A stretch of DNA of 46,338 nucleotides from assembly GCA_938041955.1 (NCBI GenBank), contig CALISD010000184.1, forward strand, positions 1 through 46,338. Direction: 5' to 3'. Under the pieces are notes generated by a model. The model was not told where the DNA came from and ran no database searches. It saw only the letters and a list, made by a program, of their open reading frames with translations. Positions within the stretch are counted from its first letter, which is position 1, and each line of letters begins with the position of its first letter. Positions 1 to 8,786 of the stretch are shown one piece after another. A program made the translations under genes and the position numbers. This DNA comes from an uncultured Granulosicoccaceae bacterium (GTDB lineage: Bacteria; Pseudomonadota; Gammaproteobacteria; Granulosicoccales; Granulosicoccaceae).

Positions 1-100
1 CGTCGTGTAGCAGTCGCACACACAGGCCTGCGAAGCTCATGCAAATGGCGCCTGCTAGCACCAGTAGTACGGCTTGGCTTCTATTCAACAGGGGATCCAA
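1..100 (-). CDS. DMT/EamA-type transporter, N-terminal fragment
   Basis: Only the first 33 codons lie in the window; the gene runs off the left edge. The translation begins near LDPLLNRSQAVLL and continues into a hydrophobic helix containing GAICMSFAGLCVRLL. This resembles the first membrane helix of drug/metabolite-transporter (EamA) proteins. No ATG is available before the helix, so a TTG at 100 is the likeliest start; another in-frame TTG lies at 112. No convincing ribosome binding site is seen. A possible sigma-70 promoter lies just upstream at 124-153. The family call rests on one helix and the flanking pattern, so it is tentative, and substrate cannot be inferred. Confidence 0.5.
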   Translation of the reverse strand, partial: MDPLLNRSQAVLLVLAGAICMSFAGLCVRLLHD

Positions 101-123
101 TGAGGCAGACAACTCGAGCGGGC

Positions 124-153
124 ATTGTAGGCGGGTCAATCACCGGAGAACAA
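124..153 (-). promoter_or_regulatory. Possible sigma-70 promoter
   Basis: Read on the minus strand, TTGTTC and TACAAT are separated by 18 bases, ending about 24 bases before the proposed TTG start of the transporter at the left edge. The match is fair rather than strong. Confidence 0.3.
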
Positions 154-236
154 TGTCAGGTGGTCAAAAGACTATGAGCGAGTCGCTACTGCAACCTTAT
201 AGAGATTTTCAAATGCTGTAACGTCTATCTTGAGCC

Positions 237-1472
237 TTAAATAGATTCTGATACTGACGGCAGCGATTTTTTAGCTGATAAGAACAGCAGTGCCATAGTG
301 ATCAAGCCCGCCACCAGTGATACCCGAAGCAGTGTTGCAAGAGAATCCCAGCTTGTCGGCTCACCGTCCGGTACTAAGGTGGAAAACCCAAAAAGAATGG
401 TGGCAAAGACGAGTCTTCCCAGGAGGCTCTCCATAGAGAGGTAGGTAGCTCTGTGTTCATTCTTTATCAGTGGGGCAATAGCTGCATTGATGGGTGCTGA
501 TATCACGGCCATTGGGCCGCTTCGAAGAATCACTGATAGTGCAATCAACGGGTGCAGCAGTATTGCCATGGCAGCAATGATGGATAATTCGATCACCGAT
601 GCCCGGAGTAGTAGTGATAACAGCCCGACTTTCCGTTGCCACTTCATGCTGTAGGCGGAAGACAAAGAGGCCACCAATGCGGTGAGTGCAAACAAAATTC
701 CAGCAAGCAATGTCGCGCTTATGCCCGCTAGTCGTCCATCGTTTTCAAGCAGCCCCAGATACGGCTGATAAAATTCATAGGGAATGTGTACGATAGCGTA
801 CATAAAAATTGAGTAGAGGAATAGCCACTTTAAAAAGGGCTGCTTCAGGTATGAAATGCACGCCAGCAACTGATCTTTAAAGGCTCGACTTTTTCGTGGT
901 TCTGTGTTGTTGCCACTTACTGGCTCTATAAAACTAAATACTATATAAGCAGCAACGCAGGCACTCAGCAGAGACAGCCAGTAGGGCAGCGCGAGGTTGA
1001 TGCTGCCGAGTATGCCGCCGGCAAGGGCTGCGACAGCAGTAGCGGCAAAACCGAATTTACCTGCTTTGGCTTCGCGGTCGCCGTATTCATCAACTCGATT
1101 GGCCGCCTGTAGTGATTCATAGTGAAGCGCGGTGTCGGTACCAGATCGGAATGCGATACTGATCGCCAGCAGAAGTTGACCGACAGCCAGGCCTGTGAAG
1201 TCGCTAGAAAATAAAAAGAATAAATAGGCAGTAATCAGCGCCAGACACGACAAAAGCAAGGTGCGGCGCCTGCCCGCAACATCTGAAAAGTAGCCTGATG
1301 GAACCTCGGTTAGCACGACAGCGAAGTAGTACACTGCCTCAAGCAGTAGTACTTCAGGCAGGGATAATCGCTCGCTGAAGTAGAGAAAAAAGATTGGCAA
1401 CCAGGCCAGCGCGTCTGCAGCGGATCGATATATCGGGTAAAGATAGATATTCCGCTCATGGGATCCGGGCAC
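237..1472 (-). CDS. Major facilitator superfamily transporter
   Basis: The 411-residue protein is hydrophobic throughout, with about twelve predicted membrane helices, the usual MFS size. Early in the chain it has GYFSDVAGRRRTLLL after the second helix. This fits the MFS loop 2-3 signature (G-x-x-x-D-x-x-G-R-R). Start is GTG at 1472, preceded at good spacing by AAAGGA. MFS proteins move small solutes by proton coupling or facilitated exchange across the inner membrane. Nothing here identifies the substrate. It is transcribed away from the SH3-domain gene at 1692 and is separated from the transporter fragment at the left edge by about 136 bases. Confidence is high for family and low for role. 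Confidence 0.85.
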   Translation of the reverse strand: MPGSHERNIYLYPIYRSAADALAWLPIFFLYFSERLSLPEVLLLEAVYYFAVVLTEVPSGYFSDVAGRRRTLLLSCLALITAYLFFLFSSDFTGLAVGQLLLAISIAFRSGTDTALHYESLQAANRVDEYGDREAKAGKFGFAATAVAALAGGILGSINLALPYWLSLLSACVAAYIVFSFIEPVSGNNTEPRKSRAFKDQLLACISYLKQPFLKWLFLYSIFMYAIVHIPYEFYQPYLGLLENDGRLAGISATLLAGILFALTALVASLSSAYSMKWQRKVGLLSLLLRASVIELSIIAAMAILLHPLIALSVILRSGPMAVISAPINAAIAPLIKNEHRATYLSMESLLGRLVFATILFGFSTLVPDGEPTSWDSLATLLRVSLVAGLITMALLFLSAKKSLPSVSESI

Positions 1473-1596
1473 GTTTAGAGATCCTTTAATGTTTTTCTTA
1501 AGGTTGCCTTAATTTGCATGTGGTTGCGCGATGATCAAATTGAAAGTGGGGTTTTACTGTACTTCGCGCATTTCTTTGAGCGCTGCACGACTTTGG

Positions 1597-1627
1597 TTGT
1601 CAAATAGGGCTGCGAATATCGTATAAT
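1597..1627 (+). promoter_or_regulatory. Sigma-70-like promoter for the SH3-domain gene
   Basis: TTGTCA at 1597-1602 and a perfect TATAAT at 1622-1627 are separated by 19 bases. They lie about 65 bases before the ATG at 1692. The -10 box is consensus; the spacing is slightly long. Confidence 0.5.
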
Positions 1628-1691
1628 TGCTGCGCATTATGTAATATAAACTGAACAATTGTTATAGAAACGATACACACAGGTGTTTGCG

Positions 1692-2711
1692 ATGCCCTCC
1701 TACAACCACGATGTCGATATCGACCCGGTGGATCTTTCCGAAGCGCCGCGGTTAGCTAAGGAAACCTATCCGCGCGGTACTGTGATAGGCGTCATTTTAT
1801 GTGCCGGGTTGTTTCTGGGTATGCTGGTGTACGGAAGTCTGCCGGAATTATCACCTTCAGAAATTGTTGCTATGGAAGGTTATGCGGGGGAACGGCCCAC
1901 CAAGCATATTTTCAATTTGCAAAGTCTTGAAGATGCAGATAAGACTCTGACTGTTGAAAAGCAAACTGGCCAGACGACTCTTGAAGGCAATGAGTTGCCG
2001 AAAGTATCGGCGCCGCAAGTGTCGCAGAAGACAGCTAAAACGAACGAAGTGGAAATTGCAGTGGTGAGTGCGCCACAAACTGAAAAGGCAGAAACGGAGA
2101 ATAGCACTGTCCTGGTGGAAAAGACGCCGGTAGAAGTGAAGCCCGCCATCGATCCGCAACCGGAAGCGGTAGCTTCAAAAACCACCGTCGTCGAGGAACC
2201 AGCGAAGGTTGAAGCTGTAGTAGAAAGTGTGCCTGAGCCAGTCAAGTCCGTCGAACCAGCCATCCAGGTGGCGAAGTCAGATGTGGCGATACGGGTCTTT
2301 GCCGAAAACGCCGAACAGAAAGTGGTTGCGGCTCAAGCGTCCACTCCGGCTGTGCGCGAATTGCCAACGACGATTGTGACTTCAGCCTTAGTCGCAGAGC
2401 CTTCTCCTATGCCGATGCCGATAAAAACCAATGAGTACAAGCACGCGGAGTTGGCTCGTGGACCGGCGATTGCGTCAGTGGCGACGACCGATGAGAAAGG
2501 TCGGTTGCTTCCATTGCGTACGGTACTGAAAGACTTTACAGAGGTGAAGAGTTCCCCGTCTTCGAAATCTCCAACCTTATTGTCTTTAGGTAAAGGCGTT
2601 GTGGTTACCGCCTTTGAGAAGCAGGGGGAGTGGGTGCATATCGGGACCAATGATGGTTCATCTATCACTGGTTATGTGCTTGAATCGGAGATTGCAAAGA
2701 TGAATCGGTAG
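1692..2711 (+). CDS. Membrane-anchored SH3-domain protein
   Basis: This 339-residue protein has a short cytoplasmic N-terminus, one membrane helix at about residues 30-50 (GVILCAGLFLGMLVYG) and a long low-complexity middle rich in V, E, P, A and K (about 60-270). The last 65 residues resemble a bacterial SH3 domain (GKGVVVTAFEKQGEWVHIG, then GYVLESEI). Such domains often bind cell-wall or peptide ligands, so the likely layout is an inner-membrane anchor, a disordered periplasmic linker and a wall-facing SH3 head. ATG at 1692 is preferred because AGG lies eight bases upstream; an in-frame GTG at 1683 is the alternative. The next gene is convergent. Precise function is unknown. Confidence 0.75.
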   Translation: MPSYNHDVDIDPVDLSEAPRLAKETYPRGTVIGVILCAGLFLGMLVYGSLPELSPSEIVAMEGYAGERPTKHIFNLQSLEDADKTLTVEKQTGQTTLEGNELPKVSAPQVSQKTAKTNEVEIAVVSAPQTEKAETENSTVLVEKTPVEVKPAIDPQPEAVASKTTVVEEPAKVEAVVESVPEPVKSVEPAIQVAKSDVAIRVFAENAEQKVVAAQASTPAVRELPTTIVTSALVAEPSPMPMPIKTNEYKHAELARGPAIASVATTDEKGRLLPLRTVLKDFTEVKSSPSSKSPTLLSLGKGVVVTAFEKQGEWVHIGTNDGSSITGYVLESEIAKMNR

Positions 2712-2811
2712 TGTTCATCCTATAAGCAGTTTTGAATGAACTATTCAGTCTTAAATATCAACTGGTTTCAGTCCTTGGTAGCCTTCAGGCTAGGCCTGGT
2801 GAATAACTTGC

Positions 2812-2890
2812 GGTAGGTGTTTACGCGCAACCATACAGGTGTGGGTGAGCAAGAACGACAACGCCCGTGGATAAGACAGTAGTCACCTTT
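2812..2890 (+). repeat. Dispersed intergenic repeat, copy A
   Basis: This is one of four related intergenic segments of about 80-90 bases (others at 4236, 23117 and, inverted, 25700). Shared blocks are ACGCGCAA, ACAGGTGT, AACGACAACGCC and a terminal CCTTTGA resembling CCCTGAA of the other copies. It lies between convergent genes, just before the terminator at 2901-2930. Copy A is the most diverged at its right end. Confidence 0.6.
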
Positions 2891-2900
2891 GAGCAGCATA

Positions 2901-2930
2901 AAAAACAAAAGGCGGTATCCGTCCCGCCTT
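2901..2930 (-). terminator. Intrinsic terminator of the secreted-protein gene
   Basis: AAGGCGG at 2909-2915 pairs with CCGCCTT at 2924-2930. On the minus strand the hairpin is followed by TTGTTTTTT. It lies 14 bases beyond the stop codon of the gene at 2944-3627. Confidence 0.8.
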
Positions 2931-2943
2931 ATGTTTAATCGAA

Positions 2944-3627
2944 TTAATTTATGCGAGTCAGTTGCCACTCCTGGGTAGTTGCAAATCGTCCGTTGACATA
3001 AATATCGCGATTAATCTCGAGTGTGTCATTGACAAGTTTTACTGATTTGATTTCGTGAAACAAACCAAAAAATGACAGGGTAGTACCATTATTCGGGTAA
3101 GGATAGGACGGCGCTCCGGCGTTTCTTTCTGTAGGCCGGGCCTTGGTGAATACGCGAAACTTTTCTTCGAATATCATGGTGTTGGGATCGTCAAAAGACA
3201 CGGTATAGCTATACATACCTCTGCGGCGATCTTGTCGTTGTTTGTCTATATTGGGTGAGATACCAATCTTTTCGAGATGAATTTTACGTTTCGACTCTTT
3301 CTCAGCGCGCAAGATAATAGCACCTTGAAAGTGTTGGCTTATATCTGCATCAGCCTCGAAATTGATGATGGTGCTAAGAGGCTCGCCATCAGAAACTCCG
3401 CACTTCACTTCAAGCCCTGTGCCGCGCCATTTGCCATCAATCTGTTCGGCAAACTCACGCAGTTGTCTGCTTGTGCCTTCATCAATTGGAGGTTTGTTCA
3501 GTTCATAGTAGTCGCTGCCCTGCGGCTCTTGAAAAATCTCGTCGCATTGTTTTGCGTTGACGACACTGCTAAATGTCGTTGCTAATACCGCTACAAAGGC
3601 AGAAGATGCCAATCGAATGCTGTTCAC
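2944..3627 (-). CDS. Secreted protein of unknown function
   Basis: The 227-residue product starts with a signal peptide (MNSIRLASSAFVAVLATTF, cleavage likely after VNA before KQCDE). I do not recognise a named family. The mature part is predicted mostly beta-rich and contains an N-terminal cysteine and one in LEVKCGVSDG, which could form a disulfide in the periplasm. Start is GTG at 3627 with a strong AGGAG seven bases upstream; there is no closer ATG. The gene is a single unit: a terminator follows at 2901-2930 and the gene at 3896 is divergent. A lipocalin-like or ligand-binding fold is possible but is only a guess. Confidence 0.7.
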   Translation of the reverse strand: MNSIRLASSAFVAVLATTFSSVVNAKQCDEIFQEPQGSDYYELNKPPIDEGTSRQLREFAEQIDGKWRGTGLEVKCGVSDGEPLSTIINFEADADISQHFQGAIILRAEKESKRKIHLEKIGISPNIDKQRQDRRRGMYSYTVSFDDPNTMIFEEKFRVFTKARPTERNAGAPSYPYPNNGTTLSFFGLFHEIKSVKLVNDTLEINRDIYVNGRFATTQEWQLTRIN

Positions 3628-3895
3628 ACGCAGTCTCCTTTTAGGTTCTGCGCAGAGCGTAAAGCAATCGTTCTAAAACTTCTCTGACGCAGTGAGCCTA
3701 ATCTGTAACACGCGACGATATATTGTGTAGCAGTCGACAGGAATGGTTTGAATTCGTTAACTTGGCACCTATCTAATGTGAGCGCTGGACGGGCTTGCTG
3801 ACTGTATCAACTTGTGTACAGTTTAAATCCTATACACTGGGGCAGTTGTAGGGTTTGAATTGACATTATCACCACCAATATCAGGAGGCGGTTCA

Positions 3896-4150
3896 ATGAG
3901 TAAAGAGTTTTTGGATCGGCTGGCCCGTGGCGAGCTGACCAGTATCGATCAGTATCAGCGCATGAAAGATGCGCTACATGAAATTAAAAATGAAGACAGC
4001 GCTGGCGCTGGTTCTGCGAGCAAGGAGTGGCAGAGTTGGGAGTTATCACCCGAGTGGAGTACTTCTGACGCAAAGGATAAAACTGCAGAAGACAGTATTC
4101 GGGCAGACAGCGTGCAACACGCGTTAGACAAGTTGGGCTATAAATCGTAG
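3896..4150 (+). CDS. Small acidic protein of unknown function
   Basis: An 84-residue soluble protein beginning MSKEFLDRLARGELTSIDQY. A perfect AGGAGG at 3883-3888 sits seven bases before ATG 3896, strong evidence for this start over the in-frame upstream ATG at 3860. The N-terminus is predicted helical and the middle is Ser/Glu/Trp-rich (KEWQSWELSPEWS). The end, SVQHALDKLGYKS, is again helical. No signal peptide, membrane segment or known domain is seen. The gene stands alone between a divergent secreted protein and the convergent repeat-protein operon. Confidence 0.6.
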   Translation: MSKEFLDRLARGELTSIDQYQRMKDALHEIKNEDSAGAGSASKEWQSWELSPEWSTSDAKDKTAEDSIRADSVQHALDKLGYKS

Positions 4151-4235
4151 AAAAAAGTACTGTTCAGCAACAGAGCTAAATGCCAACTGCTCTTGCAGTC
4201 TTTTGTATTTTTCTGGGGCTGTCTGTTGTGTTCGT

Positions 4236-4325
4236 GGGGGGTAAGAGTTTGCGCGCAATATATTGGTGTGCTTGAGCACGAACAACAACGCCTGTGAGTG
4301 CGACAGGTGTGCCCTGAAGAGTTAC
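4236..4325 (+). repeat. Dispersed intergenic repeat, copy B
   Basis: It shares GCGCGCAA, GAGCACGAAC, ACAACGCC, GGTGTGCCCTGAA and terminal AGTTAC with copy C at 23117. It lies between the convergent gene ends at 4150 and 4391 and abuts the terminator at 4326. Confidence 0.65.
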
Positions 4326-4354
4326 AAAAAAACGGGTGGCATTTGCCACCCGTT
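4326..4354 (-). terminator. Intrinsic terminator of the repeat-protein operon
   Basis: An 11-base perfect stem (AACGGGTGGCA at 4331-4341 with its complement at 4344-4354) is followed on the minus strand by seven T residues. It lies about 37 bases past the stop of the gene at 4391. Confidence 0.9.
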
Positions 4355-4390
4355 AGTTTCTTACACTATTGGAGTTATTCAGAAAATGAA

Positions 4391-7300
4391 TTAACTCTTT
4401 TTATGCGACCTGCTAATCATTGAAGAGGTCACCACTTTTGTGACCGGTGTAGAGCGAGCAGACACTTCATTGATGCTCGATTCAATGCTTAGCGACTCTA
4501 CCTTGCGGCGTTCCGCAGATAACATAGCCTCTATTTCTCTGATGCGGGAGCTCATGCTTTTACCAGCAAGTAGACGTAGTTCCGCAAGCATTGATTCAAG
4601 CACTTCAATGCGATTGCGCAACTCACTGTCATGTGCTTCATAGTCTTCAAGATTACTCTGCAGATCATTGAGCTGGTTGTTGGCATCACGCAAATCCTGA
4701 TCTTTGTTTTGTAAAGATTGAGTTGCTGATTCAAGCTGCTTTTTAAGCTCTTCCCAGGTTTGAGTTTTTTCCGAAGCTTGCGCTTGTAGCGCTGCCTCCA
4801 GCTCTTTTACGCGGGCGTTAGCAGCGGCTTGTTGCGCTTCAAAGGCTACTTTTAGTGCAAGGTCATTGTCACTGCTGGATGCGCCAGCCAGTTCACGCTT
4901 GAGATTTTCCAATTCTTTCTCAAGACGGGCAGAGGCCGCCTCCTGGTTTTTAAGAGCGAACTGAAGCTCTTGAATTTCCCGGTTCTTTGCAGCGTTCAGG
5001 GTAATAATTTCCTGCTTTCTTTCTGATAGCTGATTGTTGGCCAGTGCAAGCTCAGTCTTTTGATGTGCATACTGTTCCTGCAGCTTTTCTTTGTCAGCTG
5101 TGCGTTCTGCGAGCGTCGTCTTTGCCGCTTGCAGAGACTGATTGGCAGACTTGGCTTCTCCTTGGGCTTTGATAAGCTCATCTTTTACGTTGCGTAGTTC
5201 ACGCTCAAGATCGCCGGCTTTCTTATGGCCATCATGTGTTGCTTTGGCCAATTCGCGTTCAAGCTTATCAATCGTTAATGCCAGGTCTTCTGCCTTCTTG
5301 CCTGCCTGGTTTTGCAGTGCTGTCTTGCTGCTGATGTCTTCCTTTAATGAAGCAATGATGTCTTCAAGGTTGTCATTAGTATTGGCAATGCCTTGAAGCC
5401 GACTTTCAAGCTCAACAACTGCTTCACGTGCCAGTTTTTGCTCTGCATTTGCATTTGCCAGATCCTGTTTAAGAATCTTGCGCTGCTTTTTAGCGGCACT
5501 GCGATAGGCTTTGTTCTTGGCCCGCATGGTATCAATGCGTGCTGCAAGTTGAAGCTCGGCTTCGGTCTCAGGCTTGTCACCTTCAAAATCGCTGTCTCTA
5601 TAGAGCTTTTCTAATACGGTGCGCATACCGTCGAACGATGCTGCACGTTGCATTTCGGCGGCGTTTTGCGGTACTCCGTTGACAAAATCTGCCTGTCGGT
5701 ATTTGCCGTCAGTGTCTTCGTCACGTGTTGCAAGGTATTCAACTGCAAGCTTTTTCTCTTCGTCGCTAAGTGGAACCCGGCCTGCGAAATCCTGATCGCG
5801 AAATTTTGAATTACCGCTGGTGGCTCGAGTGATCGCGAGTTCCATTGCACGCTCAATAGGTGTCAGGCCATTGAGATGCTCCATGTCGCCGGCGCGAAAA
5901 TGATTTGCGTCAGTGTCGATCTCTTGAATCTGATCTTCCAGCTCAACAATGCGCGTCTCGCGTTTGTCGATAACATCGTTTGCTTCTGTCAGGGCTTTTT
6001 CAAGGTCTGTTACTGCTTCAGGTGCAGGGCGCCCGTTAAGTTCCTGTTCCAGACGTTGGATGTCTGACTTCGCAGTGGCGAGCTGGCCGCGCGATGACTT
6101 TAACTGTTTAACCAGTTCACGACGACGCTGCTTGGCAATTTTTCTTTGTGCCTTGTTTTGTGCTCGCATTACGTCGATGTTGGCAGCGAGTTTTATTTCC
6201 TCTTCATTGTTTGGCTTTCCGCCTTCGAAATCAGAATCGCGATAGTGGCGTTCCATCTCACTGCGCATGCTATCGATTTTAGCGCTTAGTTCACGCTCTG
6301 CTGCGGTCGTTGGTGTGCCGTTAGCAAAGTCATCTTCGCGGTACTTGCCGTCAGTGTCTTCGTCTCTGGTATTGAGATATTCCACAGCTGCCAGCTTTTC
6401 TGCCTCTGTTTGAGGAACACCATTGGCAAAGTCAGAACCTCTATAGCTTGCGTTGCCACTTGTAGCCCGCGCCATGTGAAGTTCTGCTGCTCTTTCTTCT
6501 GGCGAGCGACCATCCAGATTCGCAAGGTCGCCTTCACGGAAGTTTTGCGGGTCATTATCAATAGCCCCGATCTGTGAGGTCAGGTCAGCAATCTGCTCTT
6601 CCTGGTGTCTGATCACATCATGAGCGCTGGCGAGTGCCTGTTCATAGGCAGCCATATCAACGCCGTTTTGATTGGTCTGGTCTTGAAGTTGTGCCGCTTC
6701 AAGCTTGGCTTCTTCCAGGCCTGCATTGGCTTTGTCTAGTTCCAGCACCAATATTCGACGATGTTCTCTCGCTGCCTGACGTTCGGCTTTGTTTTCATCA
6801 CGCAAGTGAGAGATATGATCAGCGTAGTGCTGTTCCTCAGCGTTGCGAGGTGTGCCGTGCGCGAAGTCACCGTCACGATAATGGGTTAATGGCGCAGTAC
6901 GAAGTGCATCAAGCTTGTCGGCCTCACGATGATCTGCATTACTTACCGGATAACCTTCTGCAAAATCGTCAGCGCGGTACTTGCCGTCGGTGTCTTCTGT
7001 GCGAGTGTTGAGATACTCAACAGCACGATCTTGTTCTTCTTCACTGGTGGGGCGTCCGTTAGCGAAGTCGCCATCACGGAAATTCGAGTTACCGCTGACC
7101 GCACGCTCGCGGACTAATCCGTGTGCGTGATCTTCCGGGTGAACGCCGTTTAGATTCTCAAAGTCGCCTTGTCGGAAATTACCGGGATCACTATCGATCT
7201 CTGCAATCTTACGACGCAGTCGGTGAATATCGTTTTCGCGCCGGTCTATTTCATAATGCGCGGCTGCCAGTGCTCGCTGCATGGAGGGCACTGAGCGTTG

Positions 7301-7435
7301 CGAACTTCGCAGGCGTCTTGTTAAAGACTGCTCGCGCCGCTCTGATTGAAATGCACGTAGCAACCAGCCAATCAGACCGCTTATGATCGAGGCTAGTGCC
7401 AGTAACAGTAAAACTTGTGATATCAGGTATAACAT
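4391..7435 (-). CDS. Membrane-anchored three-repeat coiled-coil protein
   Basis: The 1014-residue protein has one N-terminal membrane helix (LYLISQVLLLLALASIISG) followed by basic residues. Three tandem repeats of about 213 residues start near 53, 265 and 478. Each repeat opens with a coiled-coil segment ending in a Glu/Ile/Asp block. It then has four copies of an aromatic-R-x-x-D-hydrophobic motif, usually followed by G-x-P (such as NFRDGDFANGRP), and an acidic loop T/DEDTDGKYR. It closes with a basic helical segment. Residues about 655-990 are a long coiled coil. No enzymatic motif is seen and I do not recognise the repeat family. Start ATG 7435 has GGAG eight bases upstream. The BON/OmpA gene lies only 25 bases upstream, and a strong terminator follows. 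A structural role linking the inner membrane to the wall is inferred; orientation of the repeats is unproven. Confidence 0.85.
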   Translation of the reverse strand: MLYLISQVLLLLALASIISGLIGWLLRAFQSERREQSLTRRLRSSQRSVPSMQRALAAAHYEIDRRENDIHRLRRKIAEIDSDPGNFRQGDFENLNGVHPEDHAHGLVRERAVSGNSNFRDGDFANGRPTSEEEQDRAVEYLNTRTEDTDGKYRADDFAEGYPVSNADHREADKLDALRTAPLTHYRDGDFAHGTPRNAEEQHYADHISHLRDENKAERQAAREHRRILVLELDKANAGLEEAKLEAAQLQDQTNQNGVDMAAYEQALASAHDVIRHQEEQIADLTSQIGAIDNDPQNFREGDLANLDGRSPEERAAELHMARATSGNASYRGSDFANGVPQTEAEKLAAVEYLNTRDEDTDGKYREDDFANGTPTTAAERELSAKIDSMRSEMERHYRDSDFEGGKPNNEEEIKLAANIDVMRAQNKAQRKIAKQRRRELVKQLKSSRGQLATAKSDIQRLEQELNGRPAPEAVTDLEKALTEANDVIDKRETRIVELEDQIQEIDTDANHFRAGDMEHLNGLTPIERAMELAITRATSGNSKFRDQDFAGRVPLSDEEKKLAVEYLATRDEDTDGKYRQADFVNGVPQNAAEMQRAASFDGMRTVLEKLYRDSDFEGDKPETEAELQLAARIDTMRAKNKAYRSAAKKQRKILKQDLANANAEQKLAREAVVELESRLQGIANTNDNLEDIIASLKEDISSKTALQNQAGKKAEDLALTIDKLERELAKATHDGHKKAGDLERELRNVKDELIKAQGEAKSANQSLQAAKTTLAERTADKEKLQEQYAHQKTELALANNQLSERKQEIITLNAAKNREIQELQFALKNQEAASARLEKELENLKRELAGASSSDNDLALKVAFEAQQAAANARVKELEAALQAQASEKTQTWEELKKQLESATQSLQNKDQDLRDANNQLNDLQSNLEDYEAHDSELRNRIEVLESMLAELRLLAGKSMSSRIREIEAMLSAERRKVESLSIESSINEVSARSTPVTKVVTSSMISRSHKKS

Positions 7436-7460
7436 TTTTATAGCTCCAGACGAGTGACGA

Positions 7461-8570
7461 TTACTCGTCGATGGTGGATATCTGCGTCGCGTTACTTGCG
7501 CCGACCGGGATAGTAGTTAAGTGAATTTCAGTTCTACGGTTTTGCGATCTGCCGTATGTAGTTTCGTTGCTTGCGATAGGACGGAACTCACCGTAGCCAA
7601 ATGCAGCAATGTTGTTGTAAGGCACGCCTTGCTGTTCAAGGTAATTTTGTGCCGCCCCGGCGCGTCTTTCGCTCAGGCCCTGGTTGTAGCCTTCACCGCC
7701 AGTGAAATCTGCATGACCTTCTACCAGAACCTGCGCGATTTGGTTTTCGCATACGCCATTAACCAGATCTGCAATGGCATCGAGTTTTCCGGCGAATTCA
7801 TCTTCGACCTGGTAGTAGTCCACCTTGTAGTTGACGACGTTATTTTGCATGGTATTGGCAATCGCACTACGACAGGCCGAAGTCACCTGCAAGTAGTCAT
7901 CAATAGTGATGTTCTGAATAACGTTGAGCGGTGCGAGAATGTCTGCTCTGGTGGCGAGCAGTTGGTCGATCGCTTCCAGTCTGTCCTGATCGCTGACAGT
8001 GCCGCTTAAGATAAACTCTCTATCTGTGATTTTTAAGGTGCCGTTGTTCAGTTGGGTCAGTGCGGCAATTCCCGTTTCAACTTTCTCAGGTCCGTTGACC
8101 AGGTCTGCGGCGCCGGTTGTCAACGTACCTAGTGTGATGATGGTACTAGGTGGAAGAGCGGCTGGAATTTGGTCTACCTTGGTAATCACATCATCGGAAT
8201 CGACAAAACCTGATAAATGCAGTCTGCCGTTGTTGTAGTTACCGCTAAAATCAAAACTTGGCAGAGTGACCTCGGGAGCCGGAGCAACCTCTTTGGCTGC
8301 AACGACAATATTGCTCTCAGTCTTGCGTACACCCCAGACATTGTCGGCCACATTTATTAATGTGTCTTTTGCCTGATCTGATTCAACAGACGCAGTGACA
8401 GTGACGTCTCTTCCGTCTACCGCCACAGCAGCATTAGGACTGTGCTTCGCGAGTGCGGCCGTGGACCGGCCGGTGATATCTTCTTCAATTTTGTCTGAAT
8501 AGACTGTTGCACCGAGCCAATACACGCACCCGAGCAAGCAAGCCAGAAAACATATAGATAATAACCGCAT
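7461..8570 (-). CDS. OmpA-family protein with BON-like domains
   Basis: This 369-residue protein has an N-terminal hydrophobic segment with a possible lipobox (LLGC at about residues 12-15), so it could be a lipoprotein or a signal-anchor protein. Residues about 25-90 resemble a BON domain, with two further BON-like stretches at about 110-150 and 175-230. The C-terminal part is an OmpA/MotB peptidoglycan-binding domain: VEGHADFTGG, then NQGLSERRAGAAQNYL and SQNRRTEIHL, which carry the Asp and Arg that bind diaminopimelate in this family. ATG 8570 is preferred; an in-frame TTG at 8579 is possible. It precedes the repeat protein by 25 bases, so the two are probably co-transcribed and may form one envelope complex. 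Confidence 0.85.
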   Translation of the reverse strand: MRLLSICFLACLLGCVYWLGATVYSDKIEEDITGRSTAALAKHSPNAAVAVDGRDVTVTASVESDQAKDTLINVADNVWGVRKTESNIVVAAKEVAPAPEVTLPSFDFSGNYNNGRLHLSGFVDSDDVITKVDQIPAALPPSTIITLGTLTTGAADLVNGPEKVETGIAALTQLNNGTLKITDREFILSGTVSDQDRLEAIDQLLATRADILAPLNVIQNITIDDYLQVTSACRSAIANTMQNNVVNYKVDYYQVEDEFAGKLDAIADLVNGVCENQIAQVLVEGHADFTGGEGYNQGLSERRAGAAQNYLEQQGVPYNNIAAFGYGEFRPIASNETTYGRSQNRRTEIHLTTIPVGASNATQISTIDE

Positions 8571-8786
8571 GGGATTCAACCAATTAAGCTGATAAGTTAA
8601 GGGGCACTAAATCTGTTAACGGTTGCCGGGAAATATTCTTTACGAAATTTTGTGTGCAGATTTTCTGTTAATATTTTGACGTTTTTCTGTGATTTTATGA
8701 TCGAAAACGGCAGCTGTCGCCTGAGCTTCTTTGGTGAGTATTTTTAGCCACTTATTGCCCGGGGGCGGCCGTATCTTAAAGCGCCA

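Noticed and set aside
39..221. 60-codon open frame at the left edge, plus strand
   Set aside because: It opposes a better-supported hydrophobic transporter start and has no ribosome site or recognisable protein.
2768..2968. 66-codon frame on the minus strand
   Set aside because: It crosses a dispersed repeat and an intrinsic terminator, so it is not a credible gene.
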